Source of the DNA: Pseudoclavibacter sp. AY1H1
GTDB taxonomy: Bacteria; Actinomycetota; Actinomycetes; Actinomycetales; Microbacteriaceae
Direction: 5' to 3'
NCBI RefSeq assembly: GCF_002931055.1
Contig: NZ_PSXX01000006.1
Location: 62,001-126,000 of the forward strand
DNA: 64,000 bases
Under the pieces are notes generated by a model, which was not told where the DNA came from, searched no databases, and saw nothing but the letters and a program-made list of their open reading frames with translations. Shown here one piece after another: positions 39,045 through 47,832 of this stretch. How positions within the stretch are numbered: position 1 is the first letter of the stretch; the number at the start of each line of letters is the position of its first letter. The position numbers and the translations under genes are program-made.

Positions 39045-39397
39045 GCGCACGCTCGCGAGGTTGTGGAAAACGCCCGGATATCCCCGGTTTGCGTGGGGAA
39101 GCGGGCGGATGTTATGCACAGTCCCGCTTGCAGGTTTCAACCTTCAATGGATGCTTCACACCTGTTGTGCACACCAGATGTGCGCAATAAAAAGCCTGGT
39201 CAAGGCCGCTTTATCGCCTCATGCTCGGCAAGTATCCCCGATGTTATCCACAGAGTTTCCACACATCGTCCGGCGCGTCTCCACAGTTACCCACAGAGTT
39301 ATCCACAGGCACGCCGGTGATGGTTCGCCCGGCTGGGGAGCTGGGGACTACTGTGGTCAAATCTCTCACCGGCATTCGAGCGAAGTCAGGAGCATCC
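39045..39397. promoter_or_regulatory. DnaA-box cluster upstream of dnaB
   Basis: A 353-bp gene-free region. Between 39244 and 39307 it has five same-orientation DnaA-box-like 9-mers: TTATCCACA (39244-39252), GTTTCCACA (39255-39263), GTCTCCACA (39277-39285), TTACCCACA (39287-39295) and TTATCCACA (39299-39307). TGTGGAAAA (39062-39070) and TTATGCACA (39112-39120) lie further upstream. AAAAGCCTGGTCA at 39190-39202 repeats an element from the cluster upstream of rsmG. DnaA control of dnaB is the simplest reading. Confidence 0.65.
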
Positions 39398-40783
39398 GTG
39401 TCGATCGCGCATCTCGGTTCCTCATCTCAGGGTGAGCGGGAGACGCACGACGGGGTTCGCACGCCTCCCCACGACCTGCTCGCCGAGCAGTCCGCCATCG
39501 GCGGCATGCTCCTCTCGAAGGACGCGGTCGCCGACGTCGTCGAGGCCGTGCGCGGCATCGACTTCTACGTGCCGAAGCACGAGATCATCTTCGACTCCAT
39601 CCACGCGCTCTACGCCGCCGGTGAGCCCACGGATGTCATCACCGTCACCGACCACCTCACGAAGTCGGGTGAGCTCTCGCGCGCCGGCGGTGCCGAGTAC
39701 CTGCACACGCTGGCCGGCATCGTGCCGACAGCAGCGAACGCCGGCTACTACGCGGCGATCGTCTCGGAGCGCGCCGTCCTGCGGCGCCTGGTCGAGGCCG
39801 GCACCCGCATCGTGCAGATGGGCTACCTCGCGGAAGGTGAGGTCGTCGACCTCGTCAACCAGGCCCAGGCCGAGATCTACGGCGTCACCGGTGCTGTCGA
39901 GAAGGAGGACTACGTCGTCCTCGCCGAGGCCATCCTCGAGGCCCAGAACGACATCGACGCCGCGCAGAACAAATCCGGCGGCATGACCGGAGTGCCGACT
40001 GGGTTCAGCGACCTCGACCGCATCACGAACGGCTTCCACGGCGGCCAGCTCATCATCGTCGCCGCCCGCCCCGGTCTCGGAAAGTCGACGGTGGCGCTCG
40101 ACTTCGCACGGTCCGCGTCCATCACGCACGGCAAGGCCTCGATCTTCTTCAGCCTCGAGATGGGCAAGAGCGAGATCGCCATGCGCCTGATCTCGGCAGA
40201 GGCGAGCGTTCGGCTCCAGCACATGCGCGCCGGCGGCCTCACGCAGGAAGATCTCACGCAGATCGCCCGCACGCAGGGCGATATCTCCGACGCCCCGCTC
40301 TACATCGACGACAGCCCGAATATGACGCTCGTCGAGATCCGCGCGAAGTGCCGCAGGCTCAAGCAGAAGGTCGGGCTGTCGCTCGTCGTCATCGACTACC
40401 TGCAGCTCATGACAAGCGGCAAGCGCGTCGAGAGCCGCCAGCAGGAGGTGTCGGAGTTCTCGCGCGCGCTGAAGCTGCTCGCGAAGGAGCTCGACGTTCC
40501 CGTCATCGCGCTGTCACAGCTGAACCGTGGTCCCGAGCAGCGCGCCGACAAGCGCCCGGCGGCGAGCGACCTCCGCGAGTCCGGATCGCTCGAGCAGGAC
40601 GCCGACATGATCATCCTGCTCCACCGCGAAGGCGCGTACGACCGGGAGAGCCCGCGCGGCGGTGAAGCCGACTTCATCCTCGCCAAGCACCGCAACGGTC
40701 CGACCGACACGATCACCGTCACCTTCCAGGGGCACTTCTCTCGCTTCATGGACATGGCGCCCGGCTACGCGACGGGGCAGTAG
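39398..40783 (+). CDS. dnaB: Replicative DNA helicase DnaB
   Basis: A hexameric RecA-fold helicase of 461 residues that unwinds DNA at the fork. The start is GTG at 39398 (VSIAHLGSSSQGER), with AGGAG 5 nt upstream; earlier in-frame starts would run through the DnaA-box cluster and are rejected. The N-terminal DnaB domain begins PPHDLLAEQSAIGGMLLS. The Walker A is in AARPGLGKST, Walker B in SLVVIDYLQLM, and the arginine-finger region is at QLNRGPEQR. No intein interrupts the RecA domain. Its likely loader is the DciA-like protein encoded at 5 kb. Confidence 0.97.
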   Translation: MSIAHLGSSSQGERETHDGVRTPPHDLLAEQSAIGGMLLSKDAVADVVEAVRGIDFYVPKHEIIFDSIHALYAAGEPTDVITVTDHLTKSGELSRAGGAEYLHTLAGIVPTAANAGYYAAIVSERAVLRRLVEAGTRIVQMGYLAEGEVVDLVNQAQAEIYGVTGAVEKEDYVVLAEAILEAQNDIDAAQNKSGGMTGVPTGFSDLDRITNGFHGGQLIIVAARPGLGKSTVALDFARSASITHGKASIFFSLEMGKSEIAMRLISAEASVRLQHMRAGGLTQEDLTQIARTQGDISDAPLYIDDSPNMTLVEIRAKCRRLKQKVGLSLVVIDYLQLMTSGKRVESRQQEVSEFSRALKLLAKELDVPVIALSQLNRGPEQRADKRPAASDLRESGSLEQDADMIILLHREGAYDRESPRGGEADFILAKHRNGPTDTITVTFQGHFSRFMDMAPGYATGQ

Positions 40784-41035
40784 GCGAACGCGGCCGCGCC
40801 TCATCGACGACCTCGTCACCAACGCGCCGCCGGAGAATCGCGAGGTGGAGGCGGTCGAGGGACGCGAGCGGCATGAGAAGCGGATGGAGCGCGAAGCTCG
40901 TATCCGCACCACGAGCTCGTCGGTCTCATCCCTCCGGCTATCGAGTTCAGCCCCGCGGCCGAAGCGCCGAGGCTCCTGTGCTTCGTACCTTGAATGCAGC
41001 ACCCACTCGCGGTGACAGGGACATAGGGAGAGATC

Positions 41036-41338
41036 ATGAACGCTGACGCGACGCAGCCGGCCAGCATGAAGCAGCGCCGATCGATACGCATCCTCACGAT
41101 CGCGATGAGCGTTCTACTGCTCGCGGTGCTCGTCATGCTGGTTGCCGGGGTCATGGCCAGCTCTGCGCCCATGATCATCGCCGGCAGCAGCGGATGCGCC
41201 GCGATCGCCACGGCCTGGACAACCGGCGTCCTCGCGATCCGCCAGCAGGCCAGCAAGGAGGCCGAACGCGATCGCCGAGGCGGCGAGGCATCTGCCAGAC
41301 TGAGCGCACCGACCCCAACTGGAGGAACCCAATGGTGA
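41036..41338 (+). CDS. Small two-helix membrane protein of unknown function
   Basis: 100 residues with a good GGGAGAG ribosome binding site. A basic N-terminus (MKQRRSIR) precedes two hydrophobic segments (about 18-43 and 45-67) separated by a short turn, then a charged tail KEAERDRRGG. No family was recognised. Its stop overlaps the start of the cupin gene in ATGGTGA, so the two are probably co-translated. Confidence 0.6.
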   Translation: MNADATQPASMKQRRSIRILTIAMSVLLLAVLVMLVAGVMASSAPMIIAGSSGCAAIATAWTTGVLAIRQQASKEAERDRRGGEASARLSAPTPTGGTQW

Positions 41339-41811
41339 GTTCTGAAGAGATCGTCCTGGGCGACCTGCCCGCAGGTATCGTCCGAGCCGACGAGGCCGTG
41401 GCCGGCCGTGTCTGGAATGTGCTCGGCCACACCTACATCACGAAGGCAGAGAGCGCCTCGACCTACTCATGGCTCTCGCTCGACCCGGCCGGAACCGGGG
41501 TGCCGCCGCACGTGCACCCCACCCAGGACGAGTTCATCTACGTGTTCGACGGGGTCTACACCCTCTACCTCGACGGCCAGTGGACCTCGGCCGGCCCGGG
41601 CGACCTCGTGCAGATGCCGAAGGGCATCCCGCACGCTTACTACAACAAGCAGGACGAGGCAGCGAAGTCGCTCTTCTGGGTGAGCCCAGGCGGCCAGCTG
41701 GCGAACCTCTTCAGCCTGCTGCACAACGTGACCGACCCGGCCGAGGTCGTGCGTCTCTCAGCCCTGAACGGCGTCGACTTCCTGCCAGAGGGTGCCGTGG
41801 AAGGCGCGTGA
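41332..41811 (+). CDS. Cupin-domain protein
   Basis: 159 residues from ATG 41332, which has a strong GGAGGAA upstream. A single cupin barrel is evident: motif 1 PPHVHPTQDEFIYVFDG (two His and a Glu for metal binding) and motif 2 PGDLVQMPKGIPHAYYN (third His). Such proteins serve as small dioxygenases, isomerases or binding proteins; the substrate cannot be told. An alpha/beta hydrolase gene follows after 10 nt. Confidence 0.85.
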   Translation: MVSSEEIVLGDLPAGIVRADEAVAGRVWNVLGHTYITKAESASTYSWLSLDPAGTGVPPHVHPTQDEFIYVFDGVYTLYLDGQWTSAGPGDLVQMPKGIPHAYYNKQDEAAKSLFWVSPGGQLANLFSLLHNVTDPAEVVRLSALNGVDFLPEGAVEGA

Positions 41812-41821
41812 GGCGGCGCAC

Positions 41822-42580
41822 GTGACGGATGCGAGCGTCCGGGGCATGCCGGGCGACCCTGAGGCGAGGCGTGAGACATACGGGTCGGACGCAGATCAGC
41901 ATCTGACGTTCTGGGCGGCTTCCGGGTCCGTGCGCGGGCTCGCCGTGCTCATCCACGGTGGGTATTGGCGATCGCAGTTCACCGACGAGCTCATGCTCCC
42001 GCTGGTGCCGGAATTCACCCGACGCGGCTGGTCCGTGGCGAATCTCGAGTACCGGCGGGGCGACGATGGATGGTCGGCGACCCGCGGGGACCTCTCGCGT
42101 GGCCTCTCGGCGGCGCGCAGCGAGGCGTCCCGGTTGACGCCGGATGCGCGGCTCGTGATCGTCGGGCACTCGGTTGGCGGTCAGCTCGCACTGCTCGGCG
42201 GAGAACCAGGCGACGCGGTCGTGGCGCTCGCGCCCGTCACTGACCTCGCGCGCGGCTACGAAGAGGGCAACGGCGACGGAGCCGTCTCGGAGTTCTTCCG
42301 CGTGGCGCCCTCCCAAGCCCCGGAGGTCTACGCGTCGGCGTCACCGATCGAGCATTTGCCTCTGCAGGCACGGGCGCTGCTTGTGCACGGAGTCGATGAC
42401 GAGCGTGTGCCGGTCGAGCACACCCGCGCCTACGTTGCCGCCGCCAGGCAGGCTGGCGCCGACGTCGAGCTCATCGAGCCCGCGACCCTCGAGCATCGCG
42501 CCGCGATCGCGCCGGATGCGCCGCACTGGCCAGACGTGAATGCCTGGCTCGACGCGTTCGCATTCGCGCGCCACACCTGA
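41822..42580 (+). CDS. Alpha/beta hydrolase, kynurenine formamidase-like
   Basis: 252 residues from GTG 41822 (VTDASVRGMPGDPEARRETYG); a start ten codons upstream, overlapping the cupin gene, is possible. The oxyanion-hole motif HGGYW is the signature of the kynurenine formamidase/esterase group, and the nucleophile is in GHSVGGQ. The catalytic Asp is probably in HGVDDERVPVEH, and the His in the C-terminal LEHR. No other kynurenine pathway gene is nearby, so a general esterase is as likely. Confidence 0.8.
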   Translation: MTDASVRGMPGDPEARRETYGSDADQHLTFWAASGSVRGLAVLIHGGYWRSQFTDELMLPLVPEFTRRGWSVANLEYRRGDDGWSATRGDLSRGLSAARSEASRLTPDARLVIVGHSVGGQLALLGGEPGDAVVALAPVTDLARGYEEGNGDGAVSEFFRVAPSQAPEVYASASPIEHLPLQARALLVHGVDDERVPVEHTRAYVAAARQAGADVELIEPATLEHRAAIAPDAPHWPDVNAWLDAFAFARHT

Positions 42581-42710
42581 GGCAGTCGACTTGACGCCAA
42601 GGAGGGATTGACAGGACCTGCCTGACGACCCCGCGCGTCTCCGCTGGGACGTATGCTTCCATCCGGCGAGAAGTCTGAGCACAGACCCCGCCGTCGTGGA
42701 GGGGAAGCCA

Positions 42711-44552
42711 TTGGGCCAGCAGAAACAGGATTGGGTCCGTCTCGTCGCGGACCGTCTGCGCACCGAGTCGGGAAGCGCCCTCCTGCTCGTCGGCGTCGCG
42801 GTGTTCGCGCTGCTCTGGGCGAACTCGCCCTGGTCTGAGTCGTACGTGCAGCTGTGGGAGACCCACGCCGCCATCGGCATCGGCGATTTCCGCATCGACA
42901 TGAGCCTGCACCACTGGGTGAACGACGGCTTCATGGTCATCTTCTTCTTCCTCATCGGTCTGGAGGTGCGACAAGAGCTCGCGGTCGGCTCGCTGCGTGA
43001 CCGGCGCCAGGCTCTTGTGCCTATCGTCGCGGGCCTTGCCGGAGTCGCTCTCCCAGCGCTCATCTACCTCGCCATCGCCGGGCGGGACGCCCCGGAAGCG
43101 TGGGGAGCCGTCATCGGCACGGACACGGCGTTCCTCCTGGGCGCGCTTGCGCTGGTCGGTCCGAAGATGTCGAGCCAGCTGCGCGTCTTCCTGCTGACCC
43201 TCACCGTCGTCGACGACTTCCTCGCCGTCGCCATCATCGGCATCGTCTACACGGAGTCCGTGCAGTGGATGCCCCTCGGCATCGCCGTCGTCTGCCTCGT
43301 CTTCCTGTTCCTCCTGGCCCGCGCGAACGAGTGGCGCAGCAGTCCCTACATCGTCGTCATCGTCGTGCTGTGGGCCGCGACGCTGCTCTCCGGTGTGCAT
43401 CCGTCACTCGCCGGAATGGCCGCTGGGCTGCTCATCCCGGCCTCTGACCCAGACCGGGAGGACGTGGTGCGGGCGAAGCGGCTCTTCCGCGACTTCTGGC
43501 AGTCACCTCGCGCCGATGCTGCCCGCAACGTGCGGCTCGGCCTCGCCAAGTCGATCTCCGTCAACGAACGGCTCCACGAGGTGCTGCTCAGCCCCGTCGC
43601 GCTCTTCATCGTGCCGGTCTTCGCGCTCGCGAACGCGGGGGTCGACCTGCGGGGCGGGATGCTCGGCGATGCGCTCACCTCCCCGGTCACGTGGGGTGTC
43701 GTCGCAGGTCTTGTCCTCGGCAAGTTCGGCGGCATCGCCCTCGGCAGCTGGATCGCCGTGCGTGCTGGCCTCGGCACACTCCCGCAGGGCGTCGGCATGG
43801 GCAGCGTCTTCGGCGGCGCCGCGCTCAGCGGCATCGGCTTCACGATGTCGCTGCTCATCATCTCGCTGGCGCTCGAGGGCGAAGTCGCCGGGCAGGCCAT
43901 CGTGGGCGTGTTCATCGCCATGGTGCTCTCCTGGGTCCTCGGCTGGCTCACCTTCACGTTCGCGCGCGTCAAGATGAACGAGACGACGGCCGACCTGCCG
44001 ACGAAGCTGTCGCGCCCCGTCGACCCCGAGCGCGACCACCTCCTCGGCGACCCGGACGCGCCGGTCACGATCGTCGAGTACCTCGACTTCGAATGCCCGT
44101 TCTGCGCGCGAGCGACCGGCATGTGGCAGGACCTCGGCGAGTACTTCACCGACGGAGGGGCGCGCTACGTGGTGCGCCACCTGCCGCTCGAGGACTACCA
44201 CCCGCACGCCTTCCAGGCCGCGATCGCCGCCGAGGCCGCCGCGAACCAGGGGAAGTTCTGGGAGATGCACAACCTGCTCTTCGCGAACCAGGAGCGTCTC
44301 GACGTGCAGTTCCTGCGCGGCTACGCGGAGGAGATCGGGCTCGACCTCGACCGGTTCGACCTCGACATGCTCGACGACGAGCTGCCGAGGCGCATCCGCG
44401 ACGACATGCAGAGCGCCATCGATAGCGGTGCGCGCGGCACTCCCACGTTCTTCCTCGGCGAGACGCGCCACAGCGGTGCGCATGACGCGCGCACGCTCAT
44501 CGCGACGATCGAGGCGCAGCGCAAGGAAGCTGCCATCCGCCGTCGTTCCTAG
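42711..44552 (+). CDS. nhaA: NhaA Na+/H+ antiporter fused to a thioredoxin/DsbA domain
   Basis: 613 residues. The start TTG 42711 (GQQKQDWVRL) is preceded by GGAGGGG at 6 nt spacing; a GTG at 42696 is in frame but lacks a ribosome binding site. Residues about 20-420 are NhaA, an electrogenic antiporter extruding Na+ for H+; the paired transport aspartates are in TLTVVDDFLAVA (about 168-169), after GTDTAFLLGAL. The C-terminal 185 residues form a DsbA-like thioredoxin domain with the redox motif CPFC (about 462-465) and the cis-Pro loop RGTPTFFLG. NhaA-thioredoxin fusions are known in actinobacteria; the purpose of the domain is unclear. Confidence 0.93.
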   Translation: MGQQKQDWVRLVADRLRTESGSALLLVGVAVFALLWANSPWSESYVQLWETHAAIGIGDFRIDMSLHHWVNDGFMVIFFFLIGLEVRQELAVGSLRDRRQALVPIVAGLAGVALPALIYLAIAGRDAPEAWGAVIGTDTAFLLGALALVGPKMSSQLRVFLLTLTVVDDFLAVAIIGIVYTESVQWMPLGIAVVCLVFLFLLARANEWRSSPYIVVIVVLWAATLLSGVHPSLAGMAAGLLIPASDPDREDVVRAKRLFRDFWQSPRADAARNVRLGLAKSISVNERLHEVLLSPVALFIVPVFALANAGVDLRGGMLGDALTSPVTWGVVAGLVLGKFGGIALGSWIAVRAGLGTLPQGVGMGSVFGGAALSGIGFTMSLLIISLALEGEVAGQAIVGVFIAMVLSWVLGWLTFTFARVKMNETTADLPTKLSRPVDPERDHLLGDPDAPVTIVEYLDFECPFCARATGMWQDLGEYFTDGGARYVVRHLPLEDYHPHAFQAAIAAEAAANQGKFWEMHNLLFANQERLDVQFLRGYAEEIGLDLDRFDLDMLDDELPRRIRDDMQSAIDSGARGTPTFFLGETRHSGAHDARTLIATIEAQRKEAAIRRRS

Positions 44553-44618
44553 CGCGAAGCTCGAGGCAGATGGGCCTTGGCATCCCCGGCACGAGGCGCC
44601 GGGTCGTACGATCTCCTC

Positions 44619-45221
44619 ATGGCTGACACGAAGAGCGCTCTCGTCGAGGAGAGTGCGGCACCGGACACCGACGCTGTGCGATTCGAGGCACGCGTCATCG
44701 CCGCCCCGGTCGTCGGCGATTCGGGCGAGCGGTTCATCGTCCGGTTCCCGGACGACGCGAGCAGGATGCTGCCGTCCCGCGGCCAGGTTGCCGTGACCGG
44801 TTCGATCCGGCCGGATGGCGCGGAGACGGCTAGACTCTTCGACTCCGTCATCGAACCCGACGGGCTCCGGGGTCACTGGCTGGACGTCGCGGCCGCGCTC
44901 GGTGCGGGTATCAGGGCCGGCGATGTCGTGGCCGTCGAGCTGCGACCTCGAGGCGACTGGCCAGAGCCGGTCGTTCCCGAGGACTTCGCCGCCGCGCTCG
45001 CGGAGGCACCCGAATCCGTCGCCACCTGGAACGACATCACGCCGATGGCGAGGTGGGAGTGGGTGCGATGGATCAACGCGACCCGCAACCCGCAGACGCG
45101 TCTGCGCCGCGTCGAGGTCGGCCTCTCGAAGCTCGAGGCGGGCAAGCGCCGCCCGTGCTGCTTCGACCTCTCCTCGTGCACCGACCCTGAGCTGTCGAAG
45201 AGCGGCAAGCTCGCGGTCTAG
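44619..45221 (+). CDS. YdeI/OmpD-associated family protein with DUF1905 domain
   Basis: 200 residues from ATG 44619. The N-terminal half (about 20-100, VRFEARVIAA to GDVVAVELRP) matches the DUF1905 barrel. The C-terminal half (PEDFAAALAEAPESVATWND to NPQTRLRRVEVGLSKLEAGK) is the YdeI/OmpD-associated helical domain. These proteins have no settled function. The stop codon shares the tetramer CTAG with the stop of the convergent UbiB-type gene. Confidence 0.8.
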   Translation: MADTKSALVEESAAPDTDAVRFEARVIAAPVVGDSGERFIVRFPDDASRMLPSRGQVAVTGSIRPDGAETARLFDSVIEPDGLRGHWLDVAAALGAGIRAGDVVAVELRPRGDWPEPVVPEDFAAALAEAPESVATWNDITPMARWEWVRWINATRNPQTRLRRVEVGLSKLEAGKRRPCCFDLSSCTDPELSKSGKLAV

Positions 45222-47062
45222 CCCCGACGCCGACCGAAGACCGCCCCTGCGGCGAGCAGCAGCGGCACGACCGAGACGCTCATGAGCACGATCCCGAGCG
45301 GGGCGAGCTGCGGCAGCAGGAGCACACCCGCGATGAGCAGCGCGGCGAACACGATCGCCGAGACGACCCCGCGCAGCATCCGCTCGAGTGAGCGCATATG
45401 CCGGTCGACGCTGGGCGTCTGCACCTTGAGCTGGCCGGCCTCGAGGCGAGTGGTGAGCGCATCGAGTCGACCGGGGAGGGTGACTGCGGTCGCCAGCGCG
45501 GAGATCGCCTGCTTGGCGACGGCCTGCACCGTGTTGCCGCCCTCGTCGCGGGTGAGGGTGCGGGCGAACGGGTCGACCGCCTCCCACATGTTGAAGTCCT
45601 TGTCGAGCGCCGAGGTCACGCCGGAGACCAGCGAGATCGCTCGGATGATGAGCAGGAAGTTCTCGGGCAGCTGGAACGGCATCTCGCGGATGGTGTCGCG
45701 GAAGCGGTCGGCGAAGTCGCCGAGCTCGGCGGGGTCGACGCGTTGCAGCTCGGCGACGCCCATCCCTCCGAAGCGCCCGAAGAGCTCGGTCATCGCCTGC
45801 TCGAGCTCGATGGTGTCACCGGCAGGGAGGAGCACGCCGACGCTGCGCATCGACCGCACGAGCCCCGGCCCGTCGCGAGAGACGATCGCGAAGATCAGCT
45901 GGCGGAGGCTCGCCCGGAGGGTGTCGGAGATGACGCCCATCATGCCGAAGTCGATGTAGGTCAGCTCCCACGTGACGGGCGCGGGCGTCTCGGGGCCGCC
46001 CTCGGCATCGACGTCCGTCGGGGCGGGCAGCCTCGGTGTGGTCAAGGGGGTGACGAAGATGTTGCCGGGATGCGGGTCGGCGTGGAAGAACCCGGCGACG
46101 AACAGCTGCTGGAACGTGGCCCTCGCCAGTTCGTTGGCGACCTCGACGGGGTCGATGCCCGCCGCGCGCAGGGCATCCACGTCGGTGATCTTGATCGCGG
46201 TGACGTCGGAGAGGGTGAGGATGCGCGACGCGGTGCGCTCCCACACGACCTGGGCGGCCCCCACACGGGGGTCGGTCTCGAAGTCGGCGGCGAATCGCTC
46301 GGCGCTCGTGCCCTCGTGGATGTAGTCGATCTCCTCGAGGCTCGTCGCGGCGAACTCCTCGACGAGGGCGGGGGCGTCAGCACGCTTGGAGACGAGCTCG
46401 ACTCGCTTGAGGAGCTGGCCGACGCGGCGCAGTGCGCGAAGGTCGGTCTCCACGAGGTCCTCGATGCCCGGCCGCTGCACCTTCACGACGACGTTGGAGT
46501 ATCCGGTCTCCTCGGCGAGCGCGGGGGTGAGTACAGCCCGGTGCGCCTGCCCGAAGGAGGCGGCGGCGATCGGACTCTCGTCGAATCTCGCGTAGGCCTG
46601 CCCGAGCGGCATGCCGAGCTCAGCCTCCGCCTGCGCGCGGATGGCCGGGAACGCGACCGCGGGCACCTCATCCTGGAGCCCCTCGAGCTCTGCGGTGATC
46701 TCCGGTGGCAGCACGTCGAGGCGCGACGACAGGAACTGGCCCACCTTGATCATGAGCCCGCCGAGCTCGACCGCGAGGGCGTGGAAGCGGCGGGCGAGGC
46801 GCTGCATGCGCGCCGTCCGTCCGCGTTCCGCGAGCTTCCCGAGGCGGATGCGCGGCAGGAAGATCTCGAACCACCAGATCTGCACCATCGCACGCTGCGC
46901 GAACCGCACGATCCTGCGGTACCTGGCACGGCCTTCCGCCGAGAGCTTCGTATCGCTGCTGCGGACGGCGCCGGGCCGGGTGACGGCTCGCGCCTGCGCC
47001 GCGGCTGCGGTCAGTCTGCTCTCGGCGGCCAGCTCCTCCGTGAGGCCGGGGCCATCGGTCAC
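45218..47062 (-). CDS. ABC1/UbiB-family atypical kinase
   Basis: 614 residues from GTG 47062 (VTDGPGLTEELAAESRL), two bases after the stop of the PadR gene and with GAGGAC upstream. The UbiB family are protein-kinase-like ATPases linked to isoprenoid and quinone metabolism. Conserved parts are the KxGQ-like motif in LMIKVGQFLSSR, AAASFGQAHRAVL in the Ala-rich loop, VVKVQRPGIEDLV, the catalytic FHADPHPGNIFV and the DFG-type YIDFGMMG. Two C-terminal hydrophobic helices anchor it to the membrane. Regulation by the co-transcribed PadR protein is likely. Confidence 0.9.
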   Translation of the reverse strand: MTDGPGLTEELAAESRLTAAAAQARAVTRPGAVRSSDTKLSAEGRARYRRIVRFAQRAMVQIWWFEIFLPRIRLGKLAERGRTARMQRLARRFHALAVELGGLMIKVGQFLSSRLDVLPPEITAELEGLQDEVPAVAFPAIRAQAEAELGMPLGQAYARFDESPIAAASFGQAHRAVLTPALAEETGYSNVVVKVQRPGIEDLVETDLRALRRVGQLLKRVELVSKRADAPALVEEFAATSLEEIDYIHEGTSAERFAADFETDPRVGAAQVVWERTASRILTLSDVTAIKITDVDALRAAGIDPVEVANELARATFQQLFVAGFFHADPHPGNIFVTPLTTPRLPAPTDVDAEGGPETPAPVTWELTYIDFGMMGVISDTLRASLRQLIFAIVSRDGPGLVRSMRSVGVLLPAGDTIELEQAMTELFGRFGGMGVAELQRVDPAELGDFADRFRDTIREMPFQLPENFLLIIRAISLVSGVTSALDKDFNMWEAVDPFARTLTRDEGGNTVQAVAKQAISALATAVTLPGRLDALTTRLEAGQLKVQTPSVDRHMRSLERMLRGVVSAIVFAALLIAGVLLLPQLAPLGIVLMSVSVVPLLLAAGAVFGRRRG

Positions 47063-47064
47063 GT

Positions 47065-47601
47065 TCAGTCCTCGGCGAGGATCGAGTACAGCTTGCGCCG
47101 TGTCTCGTCGAGGAGCGCTGCGGCCCGTTCGGCCTGATCGGGGGTGGCGCTGCTCTGCACCTGGACGACGGCCTGGGCGAGGCGAGCGCCGGCCTTCGGG
47201 AGGGTCGCTGCGCGCTCGGCGCGGCGGGCGGCGGGCGACTCCCAGGGGAGCTCCCCGGCTGAGGCATCCACTGCGACGGCGCGGCCTTCTTCGGTGAGCG
47301 CGTAGACCTTGCGCTCGCCGGTGACCTCGGGCACGACGAGGCCCTCGTCGGAGAGCAGCTGGAGCGTGGGGTAGACGGAGCCGGGGCTCGGCTTCCAAGC
47401 GCCACTCGTGCGGGCTTCGATGGCCTGGATCAGCTGGTAGCCGTGCTGTGGGCCCTCGAGGAGCGCGACGAGGAGGGCGGTCCTGACATCTCCGCGGCCG
47501 GCTCGAGCAGTGGTCGGTCGCGAGGCGAAGGTCTCGCGGATCTCATCGACGGCTTCGCGGAGGCCGAAGCCGAGTCCGCCTGGGGTGTGCTGAGCGACCA
47601 T
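47065..47601 (-). CDS. PadR-family transcriptional regulator
   Basis: 178 residues. The start at 47601 (MVAQHTPGGLGFG) was chosen because AAAGGA lies 6 nt upstream; another ATG two codons earlier is too close to it. The winged helix includes ALLVALLEGPQHGYQLIQAIE and the recognition and wing part GSVYPTLQLLSDEGLV. The C-terminal half is an Ala/Arg-rich helical dimerisation region. It is coupled to the UbiB-type kinase and is divergent from a second PadR gene 231 bp away. Confidence 0.88.
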   Translation of the reverse strand: MVAQHTPGGLGFGLREAVDEIRETFASRPTTARAGRGDVRTALLVALLEGPQHGYQLIQAIEARTSGAWKPSPGSVYPTLQLLSDEGLVVPEVTGERKVYALTEEGRAVAVDASAGELPWESPAARRAERAATLPKAGARLAQAVVQVQSSATPDQAERAAALLDETRRKLYSILAED

Positions 47602-47832
47602 GTGCATTCCTTTCGAGTGCCGAGCATCCGGTGGCGATCGTGTCGACCGGGTGGATGCGCGGATTGGCGATACCTGACGACACCCGACGATACATCGGTG
47701 AATGTCGGCGAAGCTGTGCATTCCGGGTGGCTCTGAGTGTTGACAGACAATCACTTGTCTTTGTTGCTAAGTACCAGTACTCGGTGTTACTTTGTACCGG
47801 TATTCATTGTTACTGAGTAGAGAAGGTGGCCG
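47602..47832. promoter_or_regulatory. Divergent control region between two padR genes
   Basis: It contains TTGACA at 47740-47745, with a weak TTGCTA 18 nt later (47764-47769). A perfect inverted repeat AGACAA-tcac-TTGTCT (47745-47760) overlaps the -35 element, and palindromic AGTACCAGTACT and TACCGGTA elements follow to about 47802. These are good operator candidates for one or both PadR proteins; binding is inferred. Confidence 0.5.

Noticed and set aside
39221-39397. N-terminal extension of DnaB by 59 residues
   Set aside because: It would translate the DnaA-box cluster; the GTG at 39398 has a good ribosome binding site and gives the normal family length.
45218-47398. UbiB-type protein with a 112-residue Arg-rich N-terminal extension
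   Set aside because: The extension is the PadR gene in another frame; the GTG two bases after the padR stop fits the family.
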